From: an uncultured Bacteroidota bacterium
GTDB lineage: Bacteria; Bacteroidota; Bacteroidia; Chitinophagales; Saprospiraceae
Assembly (NCBI GenBank): GCA_937872515.1
Contig: CALMSX010000073.1
Span: 94,866-158,865, forward strand
Direction: 5' to 3'
DNA: 64,000 nt
The notes under the pieces were generated by a model. The model made no database searches. It was not told the origin of the DNA and saw only the letters and a program-made list of their open reading frames with translations. Positions 19,544 through 28,877 of this stretch are shown in pieces (positions within the stretch are counted from its first letter, which is position 1; each line of letters starts with the position of its first letter). The position numbers and the translations under genes were made by a program.

Positions 19544-20779
19544 ATGATGAATCTTGATCAACTGCTCGATAAATACAAGGCCAAGGAGCCGGAAATAGTC
19601 TTTGAATGGAAGGATGCCCTTACCGATGCCCGGGGCTGGGTTGTGATCAATTCGTTGCGCGGCGGAGCAGCAGGTGGAGGTACCAGAATGCGCAAAGGAC
19701 TGACTAAAGACGAGGTGGTTTCTCTTGCCAAGGTTATGGAAATAAAATTTTCAGTTTGTGGTCCTCCCATCGGAGGAGCCAAGTCGGGCATCGATTTTGA
19801 CCCCCAGGACCCCAGACGTACCGAGGTTTTACAACGTTGGTATGCAGCCGTTTTCCCCTTGCTCAAGTCTTACTACGGCACGGGTGGTGATCTCAATGTA
19901 GATGAAATCAAAGATGTGGTTCCCATCACTGAAGATCTTGGCCTTTGGCACCCCCAGGAAGGAATTGTCAACGGTCACCTGCATGCCGGTAGTGGGCAGG
20001 CCATCAATGTATTGGGTCAACTCAGGTATGGGTGCAGTAAAACGGTCGAAGATCCGAACTATTGTCCGATGTCCTCGCAGAGATATGCTGTGGCGGATCT
20101 GATTACGGGTTATGGTGTGGCTGAATCGGTCATCCATTATTACCAGATTTTTAAACAAAGCGATGTTGTTGGCAAGAAGGTTATTATCCAGGGCTGGGGC
20201 AATGTAGCTTCAGCGGCTGGCCTTTATTTGTCGAGGGCAGGCGCCATCATTGTCGGCATCATTGACAGGGCTGGCGGCATCATTGCCCCCGATGGCTTGT
20301 CTGCAGAAACGGTAGAAAGGCTGTTTTTGGATAAAAAGGAGAACCGATTGAGCGGTGAAATCCTTCCATTTGAAGAAGTGAACAAGAAAATTTGGCACTT
20401 GCCATGTGATATCTTTGTTCCGGGAGCTGCTTCAAAAATTGTGAGTCGGGCCCAGGCTGAAGCCCTCGTGGAAGCCGGCTGCGAAGTTATTTCCTGTGGC
20501 GCCAACGTTCCATTTTCAGATGACGGAATTTTCTTTGGCGAAACGGCCAGATGGCTTGATGAAAATATTGCACTTATTCCTGATTTTGTTGCCAATTGTG
20601 GCATGGCTCGGGTCTTTGCCTATTTGATGGAAAATGAGGCTGATTTGACCGACAAAGGCATTTTTCAAGATGCTTCTCTAACAATTGGCACGTTTTTGGA
20701 AGCTTTGTTCAGGGAAAACCCTGGAACAACCCGGATTTCCCAACGATCTTTGTTCAAAAGTTTACAAAAACTTGATTAA
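19544..20779 (+). CDS. Glu/Leu/Phe/Val-family amino acid dehydrogenase
   Basis: The 411-residue protein has the family's substrate-binding half (GGAAGGGTRMRKGLTKDEV; catalytic-Lys region GPPIGGAKSGIDFDP). A Rossmann NAD(P) domain follows (VIIQGWGNVASAAGLYLSRAGA), then CGANVPF and VANCGMARVFAY. It oxidatively deaminates an amino acid, or runs in reverse. Glutamate and leucine are the commonest substrates in the family, and I cannot choose between them by eye. I preferred the ATG at 19544 because upstream residues are Lys/Ile-rich and unlike the family. The 288-nt gap before it holds no clear gene. Confidence 0.88.
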   Translation: MMNLDQLLDKYKAKEPEIVFEWKDALTDARGWVVINSLRGGAAGGGTRMRKGLTKDEVVSLAKVMEIKFSVCGPPIGGAKSGIDFDPQDPRRTEVLQRWYAAVFPLLKSYYGTGGDLNVDEIKDVVPITEDLGLWHPQEGIVNGHLHAGSGQAINVLGQLRYGCSKTVEDPNYCPMSSQRYAVADLITGYGVAESVIHYYQIFKQSDVVGKKVIIQGWGNVASAAGLYLSRAGAIIVGIIDRAGGIIAPDGLSAETVERLFLDKKENRLSGEILPFEEVNKKIWHLPCDIFVPGAASKIVSRAQAEALVEAGCEVISCGANVPFSDDGIFFGETARWLDENIALIPDFVANCGMARVFAYLMENEADLTDKGIFQDASLTIGTFLEALFRENPGTTRISQRSLFKSLQKLD

Positions 20780-20785
20780 AGATAC

Positions 20786-20815
20786 TTGCTTATTAACGAA
20801 TAAAACCTACATTTG
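20786..20815 (+). promoter_or_regulatory. Promoter of the OmpA-family gene
   Basis: TTG (20786-20788), 19 nt, then TACATTTG (20808-20815) is one of the best matches in the window to the Bacteroidota promoter. It lies 31 nt before the ATG at 20847 and 6 nt after the preceding stop. Confidence 0.65.
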
Positions 20816-20846
20816 TAGTTCAAAGAAGAATATAAACAATTTTCCT

Positions 20847-22583
20847 ATGACACGAAAAATATACGTTTACGCACTATTGTTTCTGGGCGGCACCTTGTTT
20901 GCGCAGGATGATATGAAAAAAGACCAGACGGATGCAAGTTTCCGCATGGGCCAGTCCAACTACACGGCCAAGCCAAAAAATGCTTGGGAGTTGGGAGTTC
21001 ACGCAGGTCACTTCTTCATCGATGGTGACGTGGACAGGACTATACCCGGAGGATATGGACTTGGTCTTCACCTTAGAAAGGCCATTCATTACTCATTCTC
21101 TATCAGGGCTGACCTGTTTTATGGATCTGCAACCGGCCTCGAGCCTCAAAGATGGACACACGCATCAGTGGGTGAGCCAGTAGGCGGTGGTTTGATTGAG
21201 AAAGAATATTTACCTTATGCCAATAATGCCGATGGATGGTTTCCAAGCCATAAAACGACCCAGGTATATGGCGTTATGCAAGGTGTTCTTAACATCGGTA
21301 ACATTCTTTTCCACCAGAAAAACAATAAGTGGAACTGGTATTGGACCCTTGGTGTAGGTCTTTCAAGCCACAAAACAAAGCTTGACTTGTTAGACGCCAA
21401 TAACCAGCCTTATCAAAACCTTCTGACTGCTTCAGGGTACACAGAAGAAAAATTCAATACCAAAAAAGGTAGAGGTGAAATCAAAGATGCCCTCAATAAA
21501 ATCTATGATGGTACTTACGAAACAGAGGGCCCTAAAAAAGCAGGTATCTTCCGTTTAGGTGATGAAACCAACATTCACGTAATGTTTACTACCTCAGTAG
21601 GTGTTTCAAGAAAATTGAGCAAGAGAATCAACTTGGGCATAGAGCACCAGGTAATGGCTACTGACAATGACTACCTGGATGGTATTCGTTTCCGCAGCGA
21701 AGATGACCTTTCTGCTGATGTTGACCTTGAGCACTATACCAACCTTCGTTTGGCCATCAACCTTGGCAACTTAGACAAAGTTACAGAACCTTTGTACTGG
21801 GTTAATCCATTGGATGCAACCATGAACGATATTGCTGAGTTGAAAGCAAGGCCAGTTCTTGACCTTACTGACAGCGACAGCGATGGTATCATTGACATGT
21901 TGGATCAGGAAGTTGAAACTCCTGCAGGAGCACCGGTTGACACAAGAGGTGTTGCCCTTGATTCTGACGGCGACGGCGTAGCTGATTACAAAGACAAAGA
22001 ACCTTACTCTCCAATTGGATATGAAATAGGAAAAGATGGTGTTGCCAACGTTAAAAAATGCGAAAGCTGTCTTACTGAGGCAGATGTGTTCCGCATGATT
22101 GACTCAAGAACAGCCGGATTCAAAAACGATTGTGGCAAATGGTTCTTACCTATGATCCACTTCGATCTTGACAAATCAAGAATCAAACCTGAATTCTATG
22201 GTCACTTACACCATGTAGCTTCAGTTTTGAAACAATGCCCTTCTGCTTGCGTGTCAGTAGTAGGTCATACAGATGTTAGAAATTCAAACAACTACAACAA
22301 TATGCTTTCTTACAATAGGGCTCAGGCTGCTGTTGACTACCTTGTTACCAACTACGGTATCGATAGGTCAAGACTGAAATTGATGTATGGTGGTGAAGAT
22401 GCTCCAATGGTTGGAAAATCAAGGACTGAAACAGAACACTACATGAACAGAAGAGTTGAGTTCAGACTTTGTGAACCAACCGATGCTGAAATGCAAAAAC
22501 CAGAAGGTAAAGGCGGAAACAGCGGAAATACTTCTGGCAATTCAGGCTCTATCTTCAAAGGCAATAAGAACTCTGGTTATTAA
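20847..22583 (+). CDS. OmpA-family outer-membrane protein with thrombospondin-3-type repeats
   Basis: The 578-residue protein has a signal peptide (YALLFLGGTLFAQ) and an N-terminal beta-barrel-like region to about residue 310. Calcium-binding repeats DSDSDGIIDMLD and DSDGDGVADYKD lie near residues 340-390. The OmpA peptidoglycan-binding domain spans about residues 431-545: IHFDLDKSRIKPEF, VVGHTDVRNSNNYN, LSYNRAQAAVDYL and MNRRVEFRL. It would tether the outer membrane to the cell wall. The ATG at 20847 follows a strong promoter match and starts the signal peptide. A Gly/Ser/Asn-rich tail ends the protein, and a terminator follows. Confidence 0.9.
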   Translation: MTRKIYVYALLFLGGTLFAQDDMKKDQTDASFRMGQSNYTAKPKNAWELGVHAGHFFIDGDVDRTIPGGYGLGLHLRKAIHYSFSIRADLFYGSATGLEPQRWTHASVGEPVGGGLIEKEYLPYANNADGWFPSHKTTQVYGVMQGVLNIGNILFHQKNNKWNWYWTLGVGLSSHKTKLDLLDANNQPYQNLLTASGYTEEKFNTKKGRGEIKDALNKIYDGTYETEGPKKAGIFRLGDETNIHVMFTTSVGVSRKLSKRINLGIEHQVMATDNDYLDGIRFRSEDDLSADVDLEHYTNLRLAINLGNLDKVTEPLYWVNPLDATMNDIAELKARPVLDLTDSDSDGIIDMLDQEVETPAGAPVDTRGVALDSDGDGVADYKDKEPYSPIGYEIGKDGVANVKKCESCLTEADVFRMIDSRTAGFKNDCGKWFLPMIHFDLDKSRIKPEFYGHLHHVASVLKQCPSACVSVVGHTDVRNSNNYNNMLSYNRAQAAVDYLVTNYGIDRSRLKLMYGGEDAPMVGKSRTETEHYMNRRVEFRLCEPTDAEMQKPEGKGGNSGNTSGNSGSIFKGNKNSGY

Positions 22584-22604
22584 TCATTTGAATTAATACG
22601 ACAT

Positions 22605-22640
22605 AAAAAAGGGAAGTGATACCATCGCTTCCCTTTTTTA
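22605..22640 (+). terminator. Intrinsic terminator after the OmpA-family gene
   Basis: AAAAAAGGGAAG (22605-22616) pairs with CTTCCCTTTTTT (22628-22639). The stem extends inwards with GAT/ATC around a short loop and is followed by Ts. Confidence 0.88.
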
Positions 22641-22813
22641 TTACCAACAATTGTCAACAATACTTCCCATTTTGCTTTGAGTGTTGACATTTTTCAAAAC
22701 CCTGTGCCGCATCCTGTGTTTTATAACTATCAATTTTGGCAAAGGCTTTAAGTTTCTTGCTGAAATACCCTAATTTTGCACATTATCCAAATCATCAGAA
22801 ATACAATACCTAT

Positions 22814-24061
22814 ATGGCGGAGATAATAAGAATGCCCCGATTGAGCGATACCATGGAAGAAGGTAACATCGTTGCCTGGTTGAAAAAGGTAGGCGATACT
22901 GTAAAATCCGGCGACGTTTTGGCAGAAGTGGAAACCGATAAGGCTACCATGGAGCTGGAAAGTTTTTTTAATGGAAAATTACTTTATGTAGGCGTTGAAT
23001 CCGGACCTGTTGCGGTTGACGGCATTATTGCTATAATTGGTAAAGAGGGTGAAGATGTTCAAAGCATTCTTGCAAATGCCGGCACACCTGCAGCCACCGC
23101 TGCCCCTGCCGAAAAGCCAAAGGCTGAGGAACCACAAGCTGCCCCTGTTCAGGCTGCTGTGGCACCAATTCCCGCACCCACCCCTGCACCAACGGCCTCT
23201 GCTGAAGAATCAAGACTAAAAGCTTCACCCCTTGCCAGATCGGTTGCCGATAAATCCGGCGTAGACCTCAGCCTTATTAAAGGCTCTGGCGATCAGGGAC
23301 GCATTATCAAAAAAGATGTTGAATCATTTTTAGAAAACCCGGTAACTACCCAGCCTGCTGCCATAGCTCAGGCTATCTCTCTGCCCGCAGGAGAAATTCC
23401 GGTGACGCAAATGCGAAAAGTCATTGCCAAAAGACTGGGAGAAAGCAAGTTTACAGCACCCCACTTCTACCTTACCATGGAAATTGACATGGAAACCGCA
23501 ATGGCCGCACGCACTGCCATCAATGCCGATGGGGATGTGAAAATATCTTTCAACGACTTTGTAGTAAAGGCCTGCGCCTCCGCTTTGCGCAAACACCCCA
23601 TGGTTAATTCTTCATGGATGGGAGATAAAATCATGATCCACAATGTGGTCAACATTGGTGTAGCCGTAGCTGTTCCCGATGGCTTATTGGTACCTGTTGT
23701 CAACAATGCCGATATGAAAAACCTTAGCCAGATAAATGCGGAAGTCAAAGAACTGGCGAAAAAAGCAAAGGATAAAAAATTGCAGCCTCAGGAAATGCAG
23801 GGCAATACTTTTACCATTTCCAACCTGGGCATGTTTGACATAGAAGAATTTACGGCCATCATCAATCCACCGGATGCCTGCATCCTTGCCGTGGGTTCTA
23901 TTGTAGAAAAGCCGGTTGTTAAAAACGGAGCCATTGTGGTAGGTCATACCATGAAAGTAACCCTGAGCTGTGACCACAGAGTGGTTGATGGGGCTACCGG
24001 AGCCCAGTTTTTGCAAACACTCAAGTCTGTACTGGAGAACCCTGTAAAAATGCTGGTCTAA
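22814..24061 (+). CDS. pdhC: Dihydrolipoamide acetyltransferase (E2 of pyruvate dehydrogenase)
   Basis: The 415-residue E2 protein has one lipoyl domain at the N-terminus (lipoylated Lys in VETDKATMELES), an Ala/Pro-rich linker and a peripheral subunit-binding domain (ASPLARSVADKSGVDLSLIKGSG). The C-terminal catalytic acyltransferase domain ends with CDHRVVDGATGAQFLQ, where His and Asp are catalytic. Start motif MPRLSDTMEEG is typical of the pyruvate rather than the branched-chain complex. It transfers acetyl groups to CoA in the cytoplasm. E1 and E3 genes are not in the window. A -7-like TAATTTTG lies at 22771-22778. RecR follows after 6 nt. Confidence 0.93.
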   Translation: MAEIIRMPRLSDTMEEGNIVAWLKKVGDTVKSGDVLAEVETDKATMELESFFNGKLLYVGVESGPVAVDGIIAIIGKEGEDVQSILANAGTPAATAAPAEKPKAEEPQAAPVQAAVAPIPAPTPAPTASAEESRLKASPLARSVADKSGVDLSLIKGSGDQGRIIKKDVESFLENPVTTQPAAIAQAISLPAGEIPVTQMRKVIAKRLGESKFTAPHFYLTMEIDMETAMAARTAINADGDVKISFNDFVVKACASALRKHPMVNSSWMGDKIMIHNVVNIGVAVAVPDGLLVPVVNNADMKNLSQINAEVKELAKKAKDKKLQPQEMQGNTFTISNLGMFDIEEFTAIINPPDACILAVGSIVEKPVVKNGAIVVGHTMKVTLSCDHRVVDGATGAQFLQTLKSVLENPVKMLV

Positions 24062-24067
24062 GCCTAA

Positions 24068-24679
24068 ATGAGGTATCCATCGCAAACCCTGGAAAAACTG
24101 GTGGCCGCGATCGCATCGTTGCCGGGTATTGGCAAAAAAACGGCCTTGAGGTTGGCTTTGCACCTGGTTCAGGACAAAAGTGACAAAGCCGCTGTATTGG
24201 GCAATGCCCTCAGCCGCCTCAAAGATGAAATCCGTTTTTGTATTCACTGCCATGCCCTCTCTGATACCGATGAATGCAGCATCTGCCAGGCACCCTCAAG
24301 AAAAAATGGGGTTCTCTGTATCGTTGAAAACATCAGGGATCTTATGGCCATCGAAGATACAGCCAGCTTTCATGGCCGTTACCACATCCTGGGAGGCTTG
24401 ATCTCACCTATTGATGGAATTGGTCCGGCCGATTTAAATATTGAAACCCTTATTGATCGCATTGACAAGGAGGGAATCGAAGAATTGATTATGGCCATCA
24501 GCCCTACCATTGAGGGTGAAACCACTTCGTTTTACATTTCAAAAAAACTGGCAGGCAGAAACTTAAGGCTCACCACCATCGCTCGCGGCGTGTCTTTTGG
24601 CGGGGAACTGGAATATGCAGATGAACTCACCTTAAGCCGATCCATAAGCGCACGAATACCCTACAAGATGGGTACCTGA
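24068..24679 (+). CDS. recR: Recombination mediator RecR
   Basis: The 203-residue protein has the helix-hairpin-helix SLPGIGKKTALRLALHL, a four-Cys zinc motif (CIHCHALSDTDECSIC) and a Toprim domain with CIVENIRDLMAIE and GGLISPIDGIGP. RecR works with RecO (and RecF) to load RecA on gapped DNA. The length is standard. It sits between pdhC (6-nt gap) and the GT2 gene (2-nt gap), so it is probably co-transcribed with unrelated genes. Confidence 0.96.
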   Translation: MRYPSQTLEKLVAAIASLPGIGKKTALRLALHLVQDKSDKAAVLGNALSRLKDEIRFCIHCHALSDTDECSICQAPSRKNGVLCIVENIRDLMAIEDTASFHGRYHILGGLISPIDGIGPADLNIETLIDRIDKEGIEELIMAISPTIEGETTSFYISKKLAGRNLRLTTIARGVSFGGELEYADELTLSRSISARIPYKMGT

Positions 24680-24681
24680 TC

Positions 24682-26652
24682 ATGCCCACACTCTCTATAG
24701 TCATTGTCAATTACAATGTAAGGCACTTCCTTACCAATTGCCTCGACTCTATTGAGAAATCAAAAAAGATGGGGTTTCAGGTGGAAACCATTGTAGTGGA
24801 CAATGCCAGCATTGACGGCAGTATCTCAGCTATCCATGCTTCTTTTCCCGAAGTAATACTCATAGAAAACAAGACAAATGTTGGTTTTGGGAAAGCCAAC
24901 AACCAGGGTTTTAGCGTGGCTTCGGGTCAGTATATTCTGGCCCTAAATCCCGATACCATCCTGCAGGAAGACACCCTTTCCCGATGCTGGCAATTTATGG
25001 AAAGTAATCGCGATTGCGGAGTGCTGGGTGTTAAAATGGTGGATGGGTCCGGCACCTATTTGCCTGAAAGTAAAAGAGGCAGGCCCGGCTTGTGGAATGC
25101 CTTTTGTAAGTTCAGCGGACTAACGGCTTTATTCCCCAAAAGTAAGTGGATGAGTGGCTATTACCTTGGACATCTGGATGAAGATCAATTACAAGAAGTG
25201 GATGTTTTGTGCGGAGCTTTTATGTTTTTCAGATCAGAGGCGCTTTTGCCCTGTAAAGGTTTTGATGAAGACTTTTTTATGTATGGAGAAGACATTGACT
25301 TATCGGTGCGCATAAAAAAGGCCGGCTGGAAAGTTGTTTATTTACCCGATACAAGAATCATTCACTTTAAAGGGGAAAGTTCTAAAAAGGCAAGCTTCAA
25401 TTACATCAAACATTTTTACCAGTCCATGTCAATTTATGTTGGCAAACACTATACAGGCTGGTACGGTGGGGCATTCCGACTCCTGATCAGGCTCGCGATC
25501 TGGCTTACAGCGGGCATCAGTTTTATCAAACACAATGTCTTGGGTAATTTTCTGCTTATCCTGGACTTTGCCCTTACCTTTGCCATCCAGTCGGCCTTAA
25601 AAAAAAGCTGGGCCGTTTTTTATTTTGATGATCCGGATTATTATGACAACCTGGCTTCTCAGCTGCATACCCTGGGCACTTCTTTTACATGGATATTTTT
25701 CCTCTGGTTTTTTGGACACTACGACCTCAACTGGAAACCCAGGAGACAATGGACAGGACTTTTTTTTGGTACCGTGGGTATTCTAATTGTCTATTCTCTC
25801 CTACCATCTGAATGGAGGAGCAGTAGGTTTCTCATCATAGCAGGTGCCCTCATTACTGTTTTTGCAACCCTCTTAACGAGAAAATTATCGGTTTGGGTGC
25901 TAAAAAACTGGCTTCAAAAAGGCAGAAGGCAAAACTATTTGATTGTAGCACTTTCAGAAAATGCTAAAAAAATAAGAGAAACGCTGCAACACAACGAACC
26001 GGAAGCCAATGTCATTGGATTTTTATACCCTCAAAATACCCTGCCGACTGAAAGCAAAGATTACCTCAATACCATCCAAAACATTGGTCAGGTTGTTGAT
26101 CTGTACAAAGCTGACAACATAGTTTTTTCAACCGACGACATGCCCATGCAACGCATCCTGGATTTGATGGTTCAACCCGATAAAGAAGTAAGATACCTCA
26201 TTACAGGCAGCGAAGACACGGCAGTAGTGTCCAGCAACAGCAGCACCCGCCAGGGTAAGTTCTATCACGCTGCCTCTTCTTTCCGACTAAGTCAGGGACT
26301 TTACATCAGACTCAAAAGAGCAGTAGATGTTGGTACTGCCTTTTTTGTCTTGTTGCTTTTTCCCATGATAGCCATGATGGGACCAAAAAAAAGAAACATC
26401 TTCAATGCAGCCTGGCGCGTTTTGAAAGGAAAGGCCACCTGGGTTGGCTACCTTCCACCAGTGGCAGAAGCTGTAAACAATGAAATCCTGCCTCCCCTCA
26501 AACCTTCCATCTGGACCCTCGAGCATTTAAAAAATAATCTCGATTATCTTCCTATGGTGACAGATGAGTACGCGTTGAATCAATATTATGCCAAAAATTA
26601 CAGTCCTGTCATGGACCTTTCTATTTTGTACCATAAAATTTTTGTGTCATGA
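24682..26652 (+). CDS. GT2 glycosyltransferase fused to a degenerate sugar-phosphotransferase-like membrane half
   Basis: In this 656-residue protein, residues 1-270 are a family 2 glycosyltransferase of the rhamnosyltransferase type: LSIVIVNYNVRHFL, VVDNASIDGS, LALNPDTIL, GAFMFFRSEAL and FDEDFFMYGEDIDLSVRIKKAGW. About five hydrophobic segments follow (residues 265-410). Next comes a Rossmann-like CoA_binding_3-type segment (NYLIVALSENAKKIRETL). The tail resembles polyprenyl sugar-phosphotransferases (LKRAVDVGTAFFVLLLFPMI ... GKATWVGYLPP) but lacks their catalytic core. It probably adds a sugar to a cell-envelope polysaccharide at the inner membrane. It overlaps the M20 gene by 4 nt. Confidence 0.85.
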   Translation: MPTLSIVIVNYNVRHFLTNCLDSIEKSKKMGFQVETIVVDNASIDGSISAIHASFPEVILIENKTNVGFGKANNQGFSVASGQYILALNPDTILQEDTLSRCWQFMESNRDCGVLGVKMVDGSGTYLPESKRGRPGLWNAFCKFSGLTALFPKSKWMSGYYLGHLDEDQLQEVDVLCGAFMFFRSEALLPCKGFDEDFFMYGEDIDLSVRIKKAGWKVVYLPDTRIIHFKGESSKKASFNYIKHFYQSMSIYVGKHYTGWYGGAFRLLIRLAIWLTAGISFIKHNVLGNFLLILDFALTFAIQSALKKSWAVFYFDDPDYYDNLASQLHTLGTSFTWIFFLWFFGHYDLNWKPRRQWTGLFFGTVGILIVYSLLPSEWRSSRFLIIAGALITVFATLLTRKLSVWVLKNWLQKGRRQNYLIVALSENAKKIRETLQHNEPEANVIGFLYPQNTLPTESKDYLNTIQNIGQVVDLYKADNIVFSTDDMPMQRILDLMVQPDKEVRYLITGSEDTAVVSSNSSTRQGKFYHAASSFRLSQGLYIRLKRAVDVGTAFFVLLLFPMIAMMGPKKRNIFNAAWRVLKGKATWVGYLPPVAEAVNNEILPPLKPSIWTLEHLKNNLDYLPMVTDEYALNQYYAKNYSPVMDLSILYHKIFVS

Positions 26653-27833
26653 CTCCAGAACCACAAAAAATTAAAGCCCTGGTTGCAGAAATCCTGCCCT
26701 ACATTACCGGCGTTCGCAGGCACTTGCACCGCTTTCCTGAACTTAGTTTTGAGGAGTATGAGAGCAGTGCTTACCTGACCCGTATCCTGGAGGAAAAGGG
26801 CATACCCTTCACCATTGGTTGGGTTAAAACAGGCATCGTGGCTACAGTAGTGGGTGCCCATCCCGGTCCAAGAAGAGCTTTTAGAGCGGAATTGGATGCT
26901 TTGCCTATTCAGGAACAAAACCAACTCACCTATCAATCTGAGGTACCGGGAAAAATGCACGCCTGTGGGCATGATGTCCATGCAGCTGCCTTGTTGGGAG
27001 CTTGTATCATAGCCCACCAATGCAGGTCGGATGTCGCAGGAACCCTTGAATTTATCTTCCAGCCCGGAGAAGAAAAGTTGCCGGGCGGAGCTTCTTTGAT
27101 GCTGGCAGAAAAAGCCCTGGGCAACGATTTACCCGAGTCCATCATAGCCCAACACGTTTTTCCGGACCTACCCGCCGGCCATGTCGGCATTTGCCCGGGA
27201 AAATACATGGCTTCATCAGATGAACTTTACATCACCATAACAGGAAAAGGAGGACACGGAGCCCTGCCGCACCTATGTATTGATCCTATAGTGATTGCGG
27301 CGGAACTGATTACGGCTCTGCAACAATTGGTGGCAAGAACCGCCAATCCTTTTTTGCCTTCGGTCCTTACCCTGGGTAAAATTAACAGCATAGGCGGGGC
27401 CACCAACATCATTCCTGAGCAAGTAGCCATCGAAGGTACCTTCCGAACCATGGATGAGGCCTGGAGGTATGAAGCCCATCGATGGATCGAAAATACCACA
27501 AAGGGCATAGCCGACGCACACGGGGCATCGGCCAGGGTTGAAATTAAAGTGGGCTATCCTTGTCTAAACAACGACGAAGCCCTCACCCATAAGGTAAAAA
27601 GCGCCATGGTGGCTTTTTTGGGCGAAGACAAGGTACACGATATACCCAAAAGAATGACGTCCGAAGATTTTGCCTATTTTGCTCAATTAATGCCGGCTTG
27701 TTTTTATAGATTAGGGGTGGCTTATGCGGATGGAAGGCCCGCACATGGAGTTCATTCTCCCTATTTTGAAGTGGATGAAAAGGCCTTGGAAACTGCCATA
27801 GGCCTCATGGCATGGCTGGCTGTGTTACCCTAG
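26649..27833 (+). CDS. M20-family amidohydrolase (hippurate hydrolase-like)
   Basis: The 394-residue metallopeptidase-type hydrolase of the M20D group has metal-site motifs HACGHDVHAAALLG, FQPGEEKLPGG, AQHVFPDLPAGHVG and TSEDFAYFAQ, plus a lid domain with GKGGHGALPH. The group removes acyl groups from amino acids (N-acyl-amino acid, hippurate or indoleacetyl-amino acid substrates). Residues alone do not tell the substrate. ATG overlaps the GT2 stop (ATGA), so the two are translationally coupled. Confidence 0.9.
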   Translation: MTPEPQKIKALVAEILPYITGVRRHLHRFPELSFEEYESSAYLTRILEEKGIPFTIGWVKTGIVATVVGAHPGPRRAFRAELDALPIQEQNQLTYQSEVPGKMHACGHDVHAAALLGACIIAHQCRSDVAGTLEFIFQPGEEKLPGGASLMLAEKALGNDLPESIIAQHVFPDLPAGHVGICPGKYMASSDELYITITGKGGHGALPHLCIDPIVIAAELITALQQLVARTANPFLPSVLTLGKINSIGGATNIIPEQVAIEGTFRTMDEAWRYEAHRWIENTTKGIADAHGASARVEIKVGYPCLNNDEALTHKVKSAMVAFLGEDKVHDIPKRMTSEDFAYFAQLMPACFYRLGVAYADGRPAHGVHSPYFEVDEKALETAIGLMAWLAVLP

Positions 27834-27888
27834 TTACACAACAATCTATTTGTAATTTGTTTTGTTATATTTAAACAAGCCATATCAT

Positions 27889-27896
27889 TATATTTG
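27889..27896 (+). promoter_or_regulatory. -7 promoter element upstream of trxB
   Basis: TATATTTG lies 19 nt before the trxB ATG. A TTG at 27862-27864 is 24 nt upstream, slightly longer than the usual spacing. Confidence 0.45.
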
Positions 27897-27915
27897 CCAT
27901 CCATAAAACAGAAAC

Positions 27916-28860
27916 ATGTCAAACAACATAGAAAAAGTAAATTGTCTGATCATAGGTTCGGGTCCCGCCGGATACACCGCTGCTATTTATGCATCCAGGG
28001 CCAACTTAAATCCCGTTTTATACACGGGTAAAGAACCTGGTGGTCAGCTTACCATTACCACAGAAGTAGAAAACTACCCCGGCTATCCCCAAGGTATACA
28101 AGGGCCTGAAATGATGGAAGACTTCAAAAACCAGGCACTAAGGTTTGGAGCTGACATCAGGTTTGAATTGATAGATAAAGTTGATTTTACAGGCCCTGTA
28201 CATAGGATATGGTCAGAGACCGGCCATGAAATCCATGCCCATGCGGTGATCATTGCTACAGGTGCCAGCGCCAAATGGCTGGGACTGCCTTCAGAGCAAA
28301 AATTGATGAACAAAGGCGTATCTGCCTGCGCTGTCTGTGATGGCTTCTTTTTCCGCAAACAGGAAGTAGCCATTGTAGGTGCCGGTGACACAGCTGCCGA
28401 AGAAGCCACTTATCTGGCAAAATTGTGTTCAAAAGTGCACATGCTCGTGCGCAAAGACGAGATGAGGGCATCAAAAATTATGCAGGAAAGGGTCAAAAAT
28501 ACCCCAAACCTGGTAGTACATTACAATACCGAAACGCTGGAAATTCTTGGAGATGATGGCGTGACCGGTGCCCGTGTGAAAAACAACGCAACTGGAGAAG
28601 AAACCGTTTTAAACGTTACCGGATTTTTTGTGGCCATTGGACACAAACCCAATACAGATATTTTTAATGGCTGGCTCGACATGGATGACAACGGCTACCT
28701 CAAAACAGTGCCGGGTAGAACCCTTACCAACATCCCCGGTGTTTTTGCCAGCGGCGATGCCCAGGATCACATCTACCGACAGGCAGTTACGGCTGCGGGT
28801 TCAGGCTGTATGGCAGCCCTGGATGCAGAACGTTATCTTTCAGAACATGGAATCATATAA
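27916..28860 (+). CDS. trxB: Thioredoxin-disulfide reductase
   Basis: The 314-residue flavoprotein has the FAD motif CLIIGSGPAGYTAAIYASRA, a redox-active CAVC (SACAVCDGFFFRKQ), an NADPH-binding motif (VAIVGAGDTAAEEATYLA) and the C-terminal FASGDAQDHIYRQAVTAAGSG. It reduces thioredoxin with NADPH in the cytoplasm. Length and motifs are standard. The fba gene follows after 17 nt. Confidence 0.95.
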   Translation: MSNNIEKVNCLIIGSGPAGYTAAIYASRANLNPVLYTGKEPGGQLTITTEVENYPGYPQGIQGPEMMEDFKNQALRFGADIRFELIDKVDFTGPVHRIWSETGHEIHAHAVIIATGASAKWLGLPSEQKLMNKGVSACAVCDGFFFRKQEVAIVGAGDTAAEEATYLAKLCSKVHMLVRKDEMRASKIMQERVKNTPNLVVHYNTETLEILGDDGVTGARVKNNATGEETVLNVTGFFVAIGHKPNTDIFNGWLDMDDNGYLKTVPGRTLTNIPGVFASGDAQDHIYRQAVTAAGSGCMAALDAERYLSEHGII

Positions 28861-28877
28861 ACAACAATAAAAACAAC

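Noticed and set aside
23684..24253. 189-residue minus-strand frame
   Set aside because: It lies antisense to the well-supported pdhC and recR genes and has no motif of its own.
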